Below, one piece after another: positions 1-12,800 of a DNA stretch of 64,000 nt (within the stretch, counting starts at the first letter, position 1; each line of letters starts with the position of its first letter). A program made the position numbers and the translations under genes. The notes beneath the pieces were generated by a model, which was given only the letters and a program-made list of their open reading frames with translations, made no database searches and had not been told where the DNA came from. Source of the stretch: Tetrahymena elliotti 4EA (Eukaryota; Ciliophora; Oligohymenophorea; Hymenostomatida; Tetrahymenidae); the NCBI GenBank assembly GCA_000231825.2, contig JH720340.1, positions 584,414-648,413 of the forward strand, given 5' to 3'.

Positions 1-186
1 ATATTTTTACCAAATTTAGCAACACTTTTTCTCTTTGTTTTTTGGCTTGTTTTTTTGTAAATTTATTTTTTCAACAGCATGATTTTTTCCCATCTTCTGA
101 ATCTTATTTTTGATCTTTATTTTTAAGCTTATTCTCTAATGATAATGTTTGAATATTTTTACCAAATTTAGCAACACTTTTTCTCT
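1..186. repeat. 34-bp exact direct repeat at the Rab 3' end
   Basis: Bases 1-34 and 153-186 are identical (ATATTTTTACCAAATTTAGC and the following 14 bases). The right copy is coding sequence of the last Rab exon (reads RKSVAKFGKNI on the minus strand); the left copy lies about 37 bp beyond the TGA. The repeat may continue past the window edge. Confidence 0.85.
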
Positions 187-1067
187 ATGTATTTCCTGAA
201 ATAGTTGAATCATAAATATCTAAATGTATTAAATAATTAATTAGTTGATTTTTTATTGACTTTTTATGCAAAAATTAAATTAAATTATTATTATTATTGT
301 TATTATTGGATATAATTTACATTTAATAATCTAATGGAATGCTTGTTCTACATTTGTACTTTGCAAAGCACTTGTTTCTAAATAAGCCATATCATATTCT
401 TATGCAAATTTTGAAGCTGCGTCTTTTGTTATATTTCTTTAATCAGTCAAATCACATTTATTTCCTATAAGCATTGTTACTATTTAAATATCGGAATGCT
501 CTTGAAGTTCTTTATACCATTTAGCTAAGTTTTCAAATGAAGTTTATTTAGTTATATCGAAAACTATCAAAGCACCAGCAGCGCCTCTATAGTAAGCTGA
601 TGTGATAGCTCTATATCTTTCTTAACCAGCTGTATCCCAAATTTAAGCTTTTATAATTTTATCTGATACTTTAATTGTTTTTGTTGAAAATTCCACCTAA
701 AAATTATTTTTATCATAAATGTTAAAACAATCATTCCTAATATAAAATTATGATATAAATTTGCTTGTTCAATCAGCTAATAAATATTTACTCCTATTGT
801 TGGTTGTTGTTCCATTGAAAACTAATCTTTTGTAAATCTAGATATCAAGCAAGATTTTCCAACTCCAGAATCACCTATTTAATAAATTTAACAAAAGAAT
901 AAATAAATCTGAATTTTTAATTTGAATATGATCTAAAGCTATTATCTATTTAAAAATACTCATTTAAATGAAAATATTTCAAATTCGCTTATTAAATAGT
1001 CTCTATTACCTATCAAAACGATTTTAAATAAAAAATCATAAGCATCCTCTTCTTAGGTTCTCTACAT
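71..1067 (-). CDS. Rab11-type small GTPase
   Basis: Membrane-traffic GTPase of the Rab11 kind. Four exons can be placed: 1010-1067, 792-874, 321-696 and 71-219, each bounded by GT-AG introns. The first exon ends in FLFKIVLI and the second opens with the P-loop GDSGVGKS, so the start at 1067 is firm. Switch II is WDTAGQERYRAITSAYYRG, the guanine-specificity motifs are GNKCD and ETSAL, and the protein ends ...DGKKSCC, a prenylated di-cysteine tail, followed by TGA. In-frame TAA/TAG codons stand at conserved Gln positions (for example the Q of TAGQE). A nearby in-frame ATG at 963 lies inside intron 1 and does not lead to the P-loop frame. Family identity is strong; the exact Rab11 paralogue is inferred. 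Confidence 0.93.
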
Positions 1068-2331
1068 TCTTTCTTTATATCCTTAGCTTGATTTCTTTAA
1101 ATTGATAAAAATATTTATATAATTTGTTTGAATATAAAGAGTTTATAGTTTTTGTTAATCAAAAATTATTCTTATATGTAAATTTGTTAACATTGAAAAA
1201 AGATTACATACACCTCTGAATGATATTATTTAAACTTTGAAAAATTGGGAATAATCAAAATTAAATTAATATATTCATAATGAATAAATTTACTTCTTAA
1301 TTAAAATTAAAGTAAAATAGTTATACTCACAATTTTTTGGATAAAAATTGATCAATTAAATGTATTTAGAGAACAAATTTTAGTTAATATTACCATAAAT
1401 TTAATTAACAAAAGTTAATTTTATACAACAAAAAATTTATTTTTAAAAACAAGAAATAAATACTCAAACAAATTGCAATATGATTTATTATCAAATATAA
1501 CTTTGAAGAATAAAAATTATTACCAATAATCTACTAATCTCTTTTTTTTAATTTTATTTATTATTTTATAATTGTAAATTTGTTTGTTTTAATTCTGCTT
1601 TAGAATTGCAAACATAATTCATAAAAAAAATCAAAAATTTTTGAAATTCTAATTTAAATTTATTACTCTATTAACAAAAATCAAATCTTTTTTAAGGGAT
1701 TGTATTAAAATAAATTTAAATGACATAAAGTTCTTCGTAAATTTATCAAAATAAAATTTATCTTTTTTAAATAAAAAATATAATATGGAATCAATTAATT
1801 TTATTATAATGACCAAGATAGGTTACATTTAAAAAGATAATTGATTATTACAGTAATTCTTCATGTTTTAAAAATAATAATATTTATGAGTTTTAACTTA
1901 AAAAGGTAAAAAAAATTAAAATAATTATTTAATTTTTACCCTTCACTTTTTTTTGAAGAAAATTTTTTGATATTTCTTTAACAAATTACAAATTAAATGA
2001 ATGTAAGCGAAGTTCAATTTAAAAATAAATTTTTGATAAAATAATTTAGATATATTCATCAAACGACAAAAACTTTGATAAAAAATTATTTTTTTATTTA
2101 GTTTAGGAGGGTTTAATCATACAAATTTTTTTACTCATTCAACATTTTTAAACGATTAAGCATTTTTATGTAAAAATGGACTTGAAAATTTTAAAATTAC
2201 TTTTAAAAAAATTTATTAAAATATTGGTAAAAAATGATGATAATTTTATGCATGTTAGAGTTAATAAATAATATAAAATAGAGCATTTTAAATATTTAAA
2301 AATCAATTAAACTTATGTGATTTATTACAAT
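1068..2331. other. intergenic A/T-rich DNA
   Basis: About 1.26 kb between the Rab start and the end of the next minus-strand gene. It holds homopolymer A/T runs and no exon I can support on either strand. It should contain the Rab promoter. Confidence 0.5.
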
Positions 2332-5300
2332 TCAATTTTATAATTGTTAAATACTGCTTTTTTCGTTTTTGAAAGTGAGGTTTTTAGGTGTTTCTCCAAG
2401 ACAGCTTTACTGTATTTGTTTGGAACTTATATTTTTATTTTTAGGACTAGCAAAGCTTTAACTAATAAGCTACTTAAGTTTTCCAAAATTATTACTGTTA
2501 ATTTACTTTAGATTTTAGTTGAAATGCTAATATTTTGTAATCTATTATAATAAATGATAACTAGATGACTAAGAATTTTAATTAATTTTTTTAGCATTAT
2601 TTTAGTTGTTTGTTAATTTTTCAGAATCTCTATCAATATTTTGATTTTATGGAAATTTAATTGCTGTTTGAGATGTGTCATTGCTTTTTCTTGAATTTTC
2701 ATAGAATTATGGAACTTTATCAATCTAAATATGAACTTGAGAGTTATTTTAAGTATCTTAGTTTTGAAATTTTAATTCGTTATTCATAATTTAGGTTGCT
2801 CTTTAAGTGATAGAAGGTTTTTAACTCTACTCAGTTAGTATTTTTTCAATTCCAAAAATTTAAGATTATTATTTTTCTAATATAATTTTAACGTCTTGTT
2901 AAAGTGGAGAACTTAAAAACAAATTTTAATAATCTAATTGACTTGTTAACTAACTTCCTCCAACTATTTTTTCTAATAACTATTAACCTTTAGTTTTTTT
3001 ACTAAATTTATTTTAAATTATACTTGTAGGAGTAAATAAATATTTTGGCTTGTTGCTACTAGCATTTTCTTCTCCAGAGAATTTTCTTCTTAATTTACTT
3101 GTTTTTTCTTATCTTTAACTGGATATTTATTTTAGGTTTTCAAAAGAACTTGACAATAATTCACTTTTGATTTTGTAATTACCAAGTTTAAAGGAGTAGT
3201 CAGTTAAAGCATTCATATTCCCTTTTTTATTTAGCACAGAATATTCTTTTTTTAAGTTTTTCCTTATACTGTCTGTCTCCTTGATTTTACTATAAATCAT
3301 ATTGCTATAACAAAATAGAGATTACTATTTTTATGAAGAGCTTTTAGATAAATTTTCTTTTTTAGGTTTTAAATTATCTTTTTCCTTTATTTTTTCAAGC
3401 ATTTCTTATTTGTAGTTAAGGAGCTTTTAAAAACTTTAGTAGTTTTCATCTTAAATAATACCTGAACTCTAATTCTAGTAAATATTATTATTAATCTTAG
3501 AGCTTTAAATTGAAATGCTACTACTGTTATTACTATTCAATATTAATTTTTAATTTATACTTTTACTATTTTATGTGCTATGACTATTATTTGTATTTGT
3601 TAAGTTAGCACTGTTAGAAGCTTACAGTGCCTACAATATACAAACTCCTCCAGAATTATTAGTACACTAGCTTCCACTTTCACTACTGCTTTTTAAGACG
3701 ATAGCTTTATCCATTTATATTGGGCTTACTCTATTAGCTTATCTCTTAAATATTGCATTTTAACTGTTATTTTTTTTAATTATTCTTCTCTCTGATGTTT
3801 AAGGAAAATGAATTTCGGAATGACTTTATTAAGTACTTTTATGAGGTGATTAAGAAAACTAATAATTTTTATTGTCTAGTTCTTTTCCCTTAGTCATAAT
3901 TGAATTCGAATCTTTGACAGAAGGAGATATTTATTTTTAAGATGAGATAGGATCAAGAAATTTATTTTGTTTACTCTAAATTCCTATTCCCTTTTCAGAT
4001 GAAGGGTTATTAATAACTAAACTATTATTTTTTATAGAATGAGAAGAATAGGTTTATGAGGCATGCTATTCAACAAATTTGTTCAAAGAATTTTAAAATG
4101 ATTGCTCGAAATCTTCTTTATTAATAAAAGAATTGGTTATATTTTGCTAAAACTATTTTGATAACCTTTAACTATTACTTTAGCTTAATTCTAGTTATTT
4201 ATTATCATTAATATTTTATTCTAATTTGTTCATATTGCTTAAATTCTCGCATCTTTTAATATTCAATTTAGATTAAGTGCTACTATTAAGTTTTTTATTA
4301 TTTTATTTTTTTTAGCTCTACCCTAAGTTTTACTTATTTAGAAGAAATTAAATCAACATTTTTTGAGAATTTTATTAGCAATTATTGACCTTTTAGCTCT
4401 CTAATTTAGAACTTTGTTAATTAGAATCAATTTTAGCATCTAAAACATTTAATAAATTGTCTTTTTATTCTTTTAAGTTACTTTTAACATAAAAATTATC
4501 AGGTGAAACAGAAGGAGTAGAAAGAGATTGCTGTCTTTGCTAAAATTAAGCACTATTATAACTATCTTCTAAAGAAATTTCCTTGCATTCTCTTGATATT
4601 GGTTGAGTAGATTGTAAAGAAGGAGAAACAATTGTAAAGTGTTTGCCTTGCTAATTTCTTATTTAGTTAATTCTTTCATTTATCAATTTTTCTTTGTCAT
4701 CAACTTAAGCATTGAAAAAATCTTTTAGCAAGGGATATAAACCATAGAGGAAGTAGTTTTTTTACAAAATAATCAGCTAGCCTACCATACTATTGCATAT
4801 AACATCAAAACATCTTTATCTAGAATTAAAAATGATATCATCTTCGCCAAAAATTTCTTTAGCTTCAAAAACTCTCAAAGACCATCTTCTAAGTTGAGAA
4901 TTTTCTTAGTCTGATTTAGAAAAGAAAATAGATTGTCTTTATTAATTGGTAGAATAGTCTCTCCAAAAAAGCTATTTATGTATTTTTATAAAAGAATTCA
5001 TTAAATTTTTATTAAAAAATTTATTAAAAATCTTTTGAATAACTAAGAATTTACTAAATTATCTACTTAAAAATTCAATAATGTAAATGACTTTTGGTAG
5101 ATTTAAATATTCGTTTTGAAATAAAGCTTAAAAATTAATTAATTACTTAAAAGCTTCCTTTCCTAACAATATAGACAAATTTAGATTCATCTTTATCAAG
5201 AAAAACAGGTTCTTTGTTTGAAAAATTCCTAATTGAAGTATTAAAAAGAATTTATCCAATCTATTCATCAGAGAGATTTTATGTGAAACCATAGTTTAAT

Positions 5301-6155
5301 TTAAGCAATTAAATTTCTTTTTTGATGATGCTATCATAAAAATTGAATATTGATGCTTTGTAGTTTACTATTTATTAGAAAATTTAAGAGCCAATCTTAG
5401 TTTTTTACTGCTTCAAGTTTATATATCCAATCTCTATTAAATCATGTCTTTATTTAGCTAAACATTCTTCATTAGCTTAATTTGGTTAATTTTTACCTTA
5501 AATACATATTTTAGAACCTTCTACTGAATATTAAATATCATAAAAGCTAAGGCAGCTTCCTTCATTAAACTCTTTTATAACAACTGAGTTTTGTAGTTGA
5601 TTATTTTCATTTTACATCACTTTTTCAAGAGTTATTTTACCAGATAGTATAAAACAGATACTAGTTTCTTCTTTAACTAAATTTACAAAAAACAATGTCT
5701 TAGTATTAAAATTATAAAAAAATATTTTTTGGAAATGATTGATCCATTTAAATTTTAACATAAGAGAAATCTAATTTAAATACTTTTCTTTTAAATATCA
5801 AACTTAGAATCGAATGCTAAATATTCTAACTGAGAGGCTATAAAGTAATCTATTTTATCTTACTAATTACTAACTTAATGTCCTGCTAAATTTTATGAGG
5901 AAAAGTAGCTAGGTAAAAGAGAGTACTATTGAATAGTGTTTGCTATTTTGAGGATTTACTCATCATATCTATTTTCAATTTTAGTCTTAAGCAGATCTTT
6001 TAGCTAAATAAAAGAAGAAATAAGGATAAAATCTAAAAGAATAAATCATTTATGAATTATATAGCTAATAAGATAAGATAAAATAGATTTACCTCAGCAA
6101 ACTTTGCTTAAGTATTTTAGTTTTCATCAAATTTTAAAACATTCACATCACTCAT
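2332..6155 (-). CDS. cyclic-nucleotide-binding-domain protein with long low-complexity tail
   Basis: Start at 6155 gives MSDVNVLKFDENQNT; intron 1 is 6004-6092 and exon 2 opens LKDLLKTKIENRYDEQILK. Around 5530-5720 the translation reads ICFILSGKITLEK ... IKEFNEGSCLSFYD, the beta-roll pattern of a cNMP-binding domain. Around 5160-5260 a second one reads FSNKEPVFLDKDES then FVYIVRKGSF. The remaining ~2.5 kb (to about 2340) is low-complexity, rich in S, N, Q, K and L, ending IQQLQN then TGA at 2332. No kinase or channel domain was seen, so it looks like a cNMP-binding adaptor, a large family in ciliates. The canonical phosphate-binding Arg cassette was not located, so ligand binding is unproven. 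Internal intron borders are only partly resolved. Confidence 0.7.
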
Positions 6156-6820
6156 TTATATTTATGCTAAACTAAACAATTGCAAATTTTTATATCTGAG
6201 TTTTTTTTAATAATATTCAAATAAAAGAAATTATTAACACTCTTTTCAGCAGATTTTAATTTTTTAAGTATCGTCTAAAGTTCATTAATTAATTAGCAAA
6301 TAAATAGTTATTTACAATATATTATCTATCGATTTATATTCATTTGCTTTCCTTATCATACTATACAGTTTATACAGTAAATTTTCTAATCATTATCTAT
6401 CAAATGAATCTGCACAATACCATTTAAAATAAAACAAAATAGATAAATCCATTTAATGGATTAAAAATATTTGAAGAATCTGTAATGTGATTTAGTGTTT
6501 TTTATTAAATATATTCTATACCTAAAACTTAATTTGATTTTTTATTAAAAAATTTAAATAAAAAAGAATAAAAGTTGAAACAGAGCAAAATTGAAAGAGT
6601 ATAAACATGTTTTCAATTGAAAAAATATAAAGTAAAGAATTTTTTAAATTGAAAAAAAGAAAAAGATATAAATCATACTTAAAATAAACATAAATAATAT
6701 TAAAACTAACTAAAACTTTTAATTCAAGATTTATATTTGATTATTATAAAATAAATTTCTGAATAATAGATAATAATATAGCTAATGTTTAAAAATTAAC
6801 ACATTGGTTGCTTAATTATA
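6156..6820. other. intergenic A/T-rich DNA
   Basis: 665 bp between two tandem minus-strand genes, presumably the 3' flank of the cyclase gene plus the promoter of the cNMP-binding gene. No conserved motif was recognised. Confidence 0.5.
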
Positions 6821-9800
6821 TCACATCATCTCAGTTTTTTTAGTAATGAAATATCCTTTAATAGGTTCATTTCTTCCCTTTACACTTACTTCATTACCTT
6901 CAGTTATATTATATTCATTTACTTCGCTTTTTTCTAGCATTTGTTTGGTACTCTCACTGATCATAACCTTACCTGGTTCACCATTAGATTCCATTTTGTT
7001 AGCAATCATAACATCTTTACCATAAACGTCATATCTAACTACATCTGTACCCATAATACCTCCAATAATTTAACCCTGATTTTAATTTAAAAATAATGTG
7101 AACTTTGAATATATTAAATATATTATTTTGATTACAGTGTGAATACCAATTCTCATATTCAAGAAGGGATATGCTGTACCTTTAATTGTGTTGATAGTTT
7201 CGATCATATCTAGACCCATATTAATTACTTTATTTATAAAATTTTAGTTTATTTTGATTTTTTTTTAATGATTATTTACCTTTTTTAGCTTCTTCAATTT
7301 TTTCAGCTACTGTATCTTGTCTTTCAGCTGTAACAAAACTGAGTACAACATAACAATCACCAATAGTATAAAGCTTAAAGACTTAGTGTTTCACACACAA
7401 ACCATCAAAAGACTCGAATAAATTCTTAAGCATTAGTAGTACTTTCTTAGGATCAACAACCTTATCAGAAAATTCAGTAAAACCTTTAATATCTGCAAAG
7501 AGAATTGTAACATCTTCGAAAGTGTCTGTTAATCCTTTCTTATCTGTAAAGTTTCCTTAGTTTCTCATTTTATTGAGGGCCTTTTTTATTTAAATAAATT
7601 CAATTTAAAGGAGTGTTTTTCTTAATGATTAAAATAAAAAGTTTTGTATTTACCACAGCTGGAAGTAGTTGATCTACAAGCTCTTTCATTCTATTCTTTT
7701 TAGAACTAATCTTAGACAAGAAGTTAAAGCTCTTGTATTATGAACGGAGATTGCTATATGATTTTTATAATATGAAAGCAATGTATGTGAAGAAGAAGAA
7801 ACAGTAACTTAGATTGAGGTAGTCCCATATCAAGCCAACAAATAAACAACTTTAAACAAAAGAATAAACAACAACATCTATGAATTAGAAAGCACTTTTT
7901 AATTATTTTTAAAGATTTAAAATATTAATTTAACAAAATATTTAAAAATTACCATAAGTAGGAAAGAGTTGTAAAGATGCAGTGCATTTCAATAATCTAA
8001 ATAATGACAAGATCTTCATAGTCACTGAAATCGGCTTAGATAAAAGTAGGAACAATACCATAAAGGAACAAAGCAAACATCAAATACTTGTATAGTTATT
8101 TACTGAACGCCAAAGGCTGAATAACTACAATTATAATTAAAGCACCACAGAAGATGGCTCTTAGGACAAATATAGCTGAAGAACTATCTATAATATCTTT
8201 AACAGTAATTAATATTAAAGTACTCATAAAATATAGCAATATTAGCAGCAAAATCATGATTTTATTACTCTTTAAATTGTCTTTTTTTATATTATCTTTG
8301 AATTTAAATATAGTCTCATCACTAACTGATTGCTTTGTCATCAATAAGCCATTATACTTTAAATCACCTTCTCCAGAGAATTCATTCTCATCGAAGTCAC
8401 TATCTGAGTCATAGTCATCATCGTATATTGTTTCCATCTAAAACATAAAAAAGTGTATTATTTCAAATAAGAAAAGAAGATAAAAAATGTCAAAAAAGAA
8501 TATAAAAAATTACATTATTTTATTGAGTATGATTTTCATCTAATCCATTAATAACAACTTGATCAACATTTATGTTTTTTTATGAATTTTATTTGCTTCC
8601 ATTTTCTTAATTAGTACCATTGGGTCTTGGAGATGCAGCGCTATCAAGTGGTTTGGATTTTTATGTTTTGAAAGAATTTATTTTAGCTTTAGGAGTAACA
8701 GCAGACTTGAAGATCATATTAACTACATTATTTTATTTTTAGGCTAAAGTTTATCCTCCTGTGTTAGTTAAAGAGTGTCTTGGAGCCAATTATCCATTAG
8801 CAGATCCAAGTAATTTGTTTTTATTAATCTTACCTAAGGCACTATGGAAAATAGCAGAGGTTTGCAAATCTTTTATGAAATAAGCACATAGCTCAGATTT
8901 ACCTTTAGGTGTGAATTTATGGGGAACTAATTTGTACTTCATGCTTTTAACTTCTTCCTTAATAGATTCGGAGACTAAAATTTCATTGGGCTTGCTTTCA
9001 GCACAAATACGAGAAGTAGTATTAACAGTATCACCAATTAAAGAGAATTAAGGTTTAGGATTACCTATAACACCAGCCATAACTTTACCCTTGTTAATAC
9101 CAATTTTGAGGCAGAAAGGCTTATATCCATTGCCATACTTCTTATTTTAAGCAACTTCAATCATTTCTTTTGCCATATTTAACAATCTAACACCTTTTCC
9201 TTTCTATTTCAAATTATTATCTAAATCAACTTCACATTCTATAATACCAGTAGCAGCCATATAAGTTTTACCAACAGTTTCAATCTTTTAAGCACCATGT
9301 TTCTCACAAATAAAATCAAATGCTCTAAATATATTTATTAATAAAAAAATTAAATGAATAAACTTATTTTCTTAATATATTTGATTATTTTTACCTGAAG
9401 AGATCATCAATTATGTAGACTATATTGTTTCCTTCTTTTTCCATAATTTCGTCCATATCACAGACATCAGCAAACAAGATGGCAACTTCATCTTAATCAT
9501 CAGCCATTTCAAATTTACCAGAATTGAGTTTATTTTAGACGAATTTCGGAACTAAAATTGAAAGCAAATTATCATTCTCGGTCTTTGAAACCTTAATTAC
9601 TTATTGAGAAATGAAGTATTTTCTTTTTTCTCTTTCACTCTTAAAGTAAACGTAGACAGAAATGAGGAAGATATACACTACCATGATAATAAATGAAGCT
9701 ATAGCAAAGAATTTTCTTAATGTAGTCTTGTCACTCTAACTATTGTCATTCACATTAACTTTGTTATATCCTTCAGCATAATATAAAACAACAATACGTA

Positions 9801-12800
9801 TGATGAAGTTAACTGAATTTAACAAATTGAGAAATAATGTAGGAATTGTTCCCAAATTAAAGTTAAATGTTAAAAGACAAGTTGCTATAACAGTGGTCAT
9901 TGCAATTGAAAACTCTGTCTATATCCAATCCAATATGATTTTACAAATTACACCAAGCAACAACAAGCAAAATGAAAATGTGTAATATTTATTTTGGAAG
10001 GATTAATGCAAAACTAAAATTGTGCACAAGAAAAAGAATATCACAAATCCTGCTCTGATGAATCCAACAATTTAATCAAGACCATTATTAGTAAGTGAGT
10101 CGATCAAAACGTATATAGCCATAGGAAGCATATTCTTTTTACAAAAATTATATTTATATGTATTCAAATAAATTTAAAATACTTATTGTTTAGAATTAAA
10201 AAAAAATTTCAACAAAAAAAGTAATTTATTTTCTGAAATTTTTTTATAATTTTTATGAAAAATAATTTTAAACAATTTGAGTTTATTCTTAATTAAAAAA
10301 AACTATGATGTTTAATTGAGGTAAAATTAATGAATTTCATATTGAAAATATAAAAAAAAATAAATTATTTGAGAAAATAAATTTACCAAAATGAAAACTA
10401 ATCTGAAAGTTTGAGAACTGGACTGTGTTCTTTCATATTTGTATTTGATTTCATGCTTTTCATCCTAAAACTTTAGAGTCCACCTGTGCATTTGCATTTC
10501 ACTTACATCTGATTCACTTGCATTGATCACTAAAAAATAAATATGATTATGAATATTTTTAAAGGCTTAAAATGTTTACTATCAAGCACTGAAGGTTCAA
10601 TTGTAGAGCTTGATTTAGTGAAGACTTTCTTAATTAAAATGCTAAAATCTATCTTTCTATTTAAGCTACATTCAAGAACAGTTTCATTGGTTAAAACTCT
10701 CCAATCATCTATTAATATTTTATTTTCATAAAAGAATAATTTAGATTAAAAAATATTTACTTTCTTCATCTTCTTCAATTTTTTATCCCATAGCTTGATA
10801 AACATTAGGGAAGAAAACTTCAACAATAAACAAATTAGCGAAATGAGATATGATAATACAGGTTATACAATTAAATATGATTGCACAGAAAGAATCTCCA
10901 CGCTTGAAAATTTAATCTGTAATTACAACCCAATTGTATACACTAAAAGTCTATGAGCCATTAGCAAAAATAAAGCATATTACAAAAATAACAGCAAATG
11001 CTTAGCCAATCCATGTTAAGCGAGTATTAGATGTGAAAATAACTCTAAAGTTAAAGACTAGAATAATGCTGTAAATGGTAACGAGTGAGATCATACCAAA
11101 ATCGGAAACTTCTCCAAACTTACTAACTGAGCGAGATACAATATAAATACTTACATAATAAATGATTGTTCCTTATAAAATACCTTCGATAAGGCATTTA
11201 ACTACATAGTTTGAAAATATACGATCTTTTTCAACTTATCCTGAAACATAGAGCGAAGGGAAAGTTTTTAAAATTACACCTGAAAAAGGTCTTTCGAAGA
11301 TACCATAGGTGAAGACAGTGATAAAGTTAAATAAGAATTAGTATAAGAATACCCAAAGTGATTCAAAAAGTGAAGTTCCAGTGAATGCAGAATACCAGTT
11401 GAAATAGAAGAGAGGTAAGCCAAACAAAATACACTTGTAGAACATAAAGAAAATAAGATTTTATAATTTGAAGTAAGTGTTAGTTCCTTCTACTAAAATG
11501 AGATCATATATTTACTCAATGTTAGAGAGTTGAATATCTCCTGTATTACTGTAGATCAAATTTTCAACTTGTTTGTTTGGACTATTAGGAGATTAGCCAG
11601 GAATATCTTACTAATGAACTAATTCTATAGAAATATCTGCTTATCTCATCATATCAGTATCCTTGTAACCATCACCAATTGCACATACTGTAGGGTTGAA
11701 TTACATATATTTCTAAACAACTCTAACTAATTCTCCTTTCAAGTAAGGACTCATATTGTAACCTATTACAACTTTACAGAACTAAAGGATAAAGGCAAAG
11801 TGCTATAATAAAGATGTATCACTCAATATCTTTAGTAAACTTCTTCCATTTAACTATAGCTAATATTTTTATTATCTTTTATCTGACTCATATTTCTTCA
11901 AGGAAATTCCCTTAATAATCTTCAATTAATCAGGATCAAGTTTATTTTCAGTCTAAACAAATATTAAAATCATTTAATCAAAATTTGCATTAAAAAATTT
12001 TTTTTAAAATATAAACAAATAATTTTTTACATTATTCAATTGATTCATTGATTTTTTTATTTGATCATCACTTGACATTTTTGCTCCTCCTTGTTCAGGG
12101 CTATGTTGAGCTTTCTTATCTCCTTCCTAATTTGAATCTGAGTTTCTCTTTAAATTTAAGTGGTCTTTTTCTTCTTCAATTTAAGCTAGAGTTCCTGGTA
12201 ACTTTTTATCTCCTTCCTGGTTAGGGTTGGTATTTAGTACTTCTTTTTAGTTGTTATCTTATTGCAAATTTGATGGGACAGTGAATATTTTAGTTTCTTT
12301 TCTACTGAATTTTTCTTTTAACTCATTAAGAATGCTTCTTGTTTATGACCATATTTCATCAATACCTTCTTCGGAAATACAGAAATATTCTTTGTTAGCG
12401 TTTTTGCCTTAACCATCAGTCAAACTTAGATTACTTTTTAAAGTAAAATTTAATTATTAGACTAGATAATTTAAAAAATAAAATTTACATTGCTGTGTTA
12501 AATGTAGAGTCTTAGTTTTCATAAGAAAGTAAGTAAGTATTTATGTTAGCTTATTAGATAAATTAGAATAATTATTCTGATTTAGGGTCTATCTAGTCTA
12601 TTAAACCTATTGTTCCAATATATTCCAAAGTATGTTCAAATTCAATACCAAGTTATTTCATTTCTTCTTCTTAGATTTGAGGATCACTTTTGAATCCTTT
12701 ATAAGCTTACAAATACTTAGTTAACTCTTCTCCTTAAAGTTGTCTTCTAGCAAATATTATGGGTTGGACTCCCCTCTTTTTAAATACGCTAGAAATGTTA

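Noticed and set aside
792..963. ATG at 963 as the Rab start (MSIFKQ...)
   Set aside because: That frame reaches TGA before the P-loop. The exon at 1010-1067 with FLFKIVLI joins exactly to GDSGVGKS.
8154..8414. Plus-strand ORF inside the cyclase gene
   Set aside because: It mirrors the membrane block between the two cyclase domains on the minus strand.
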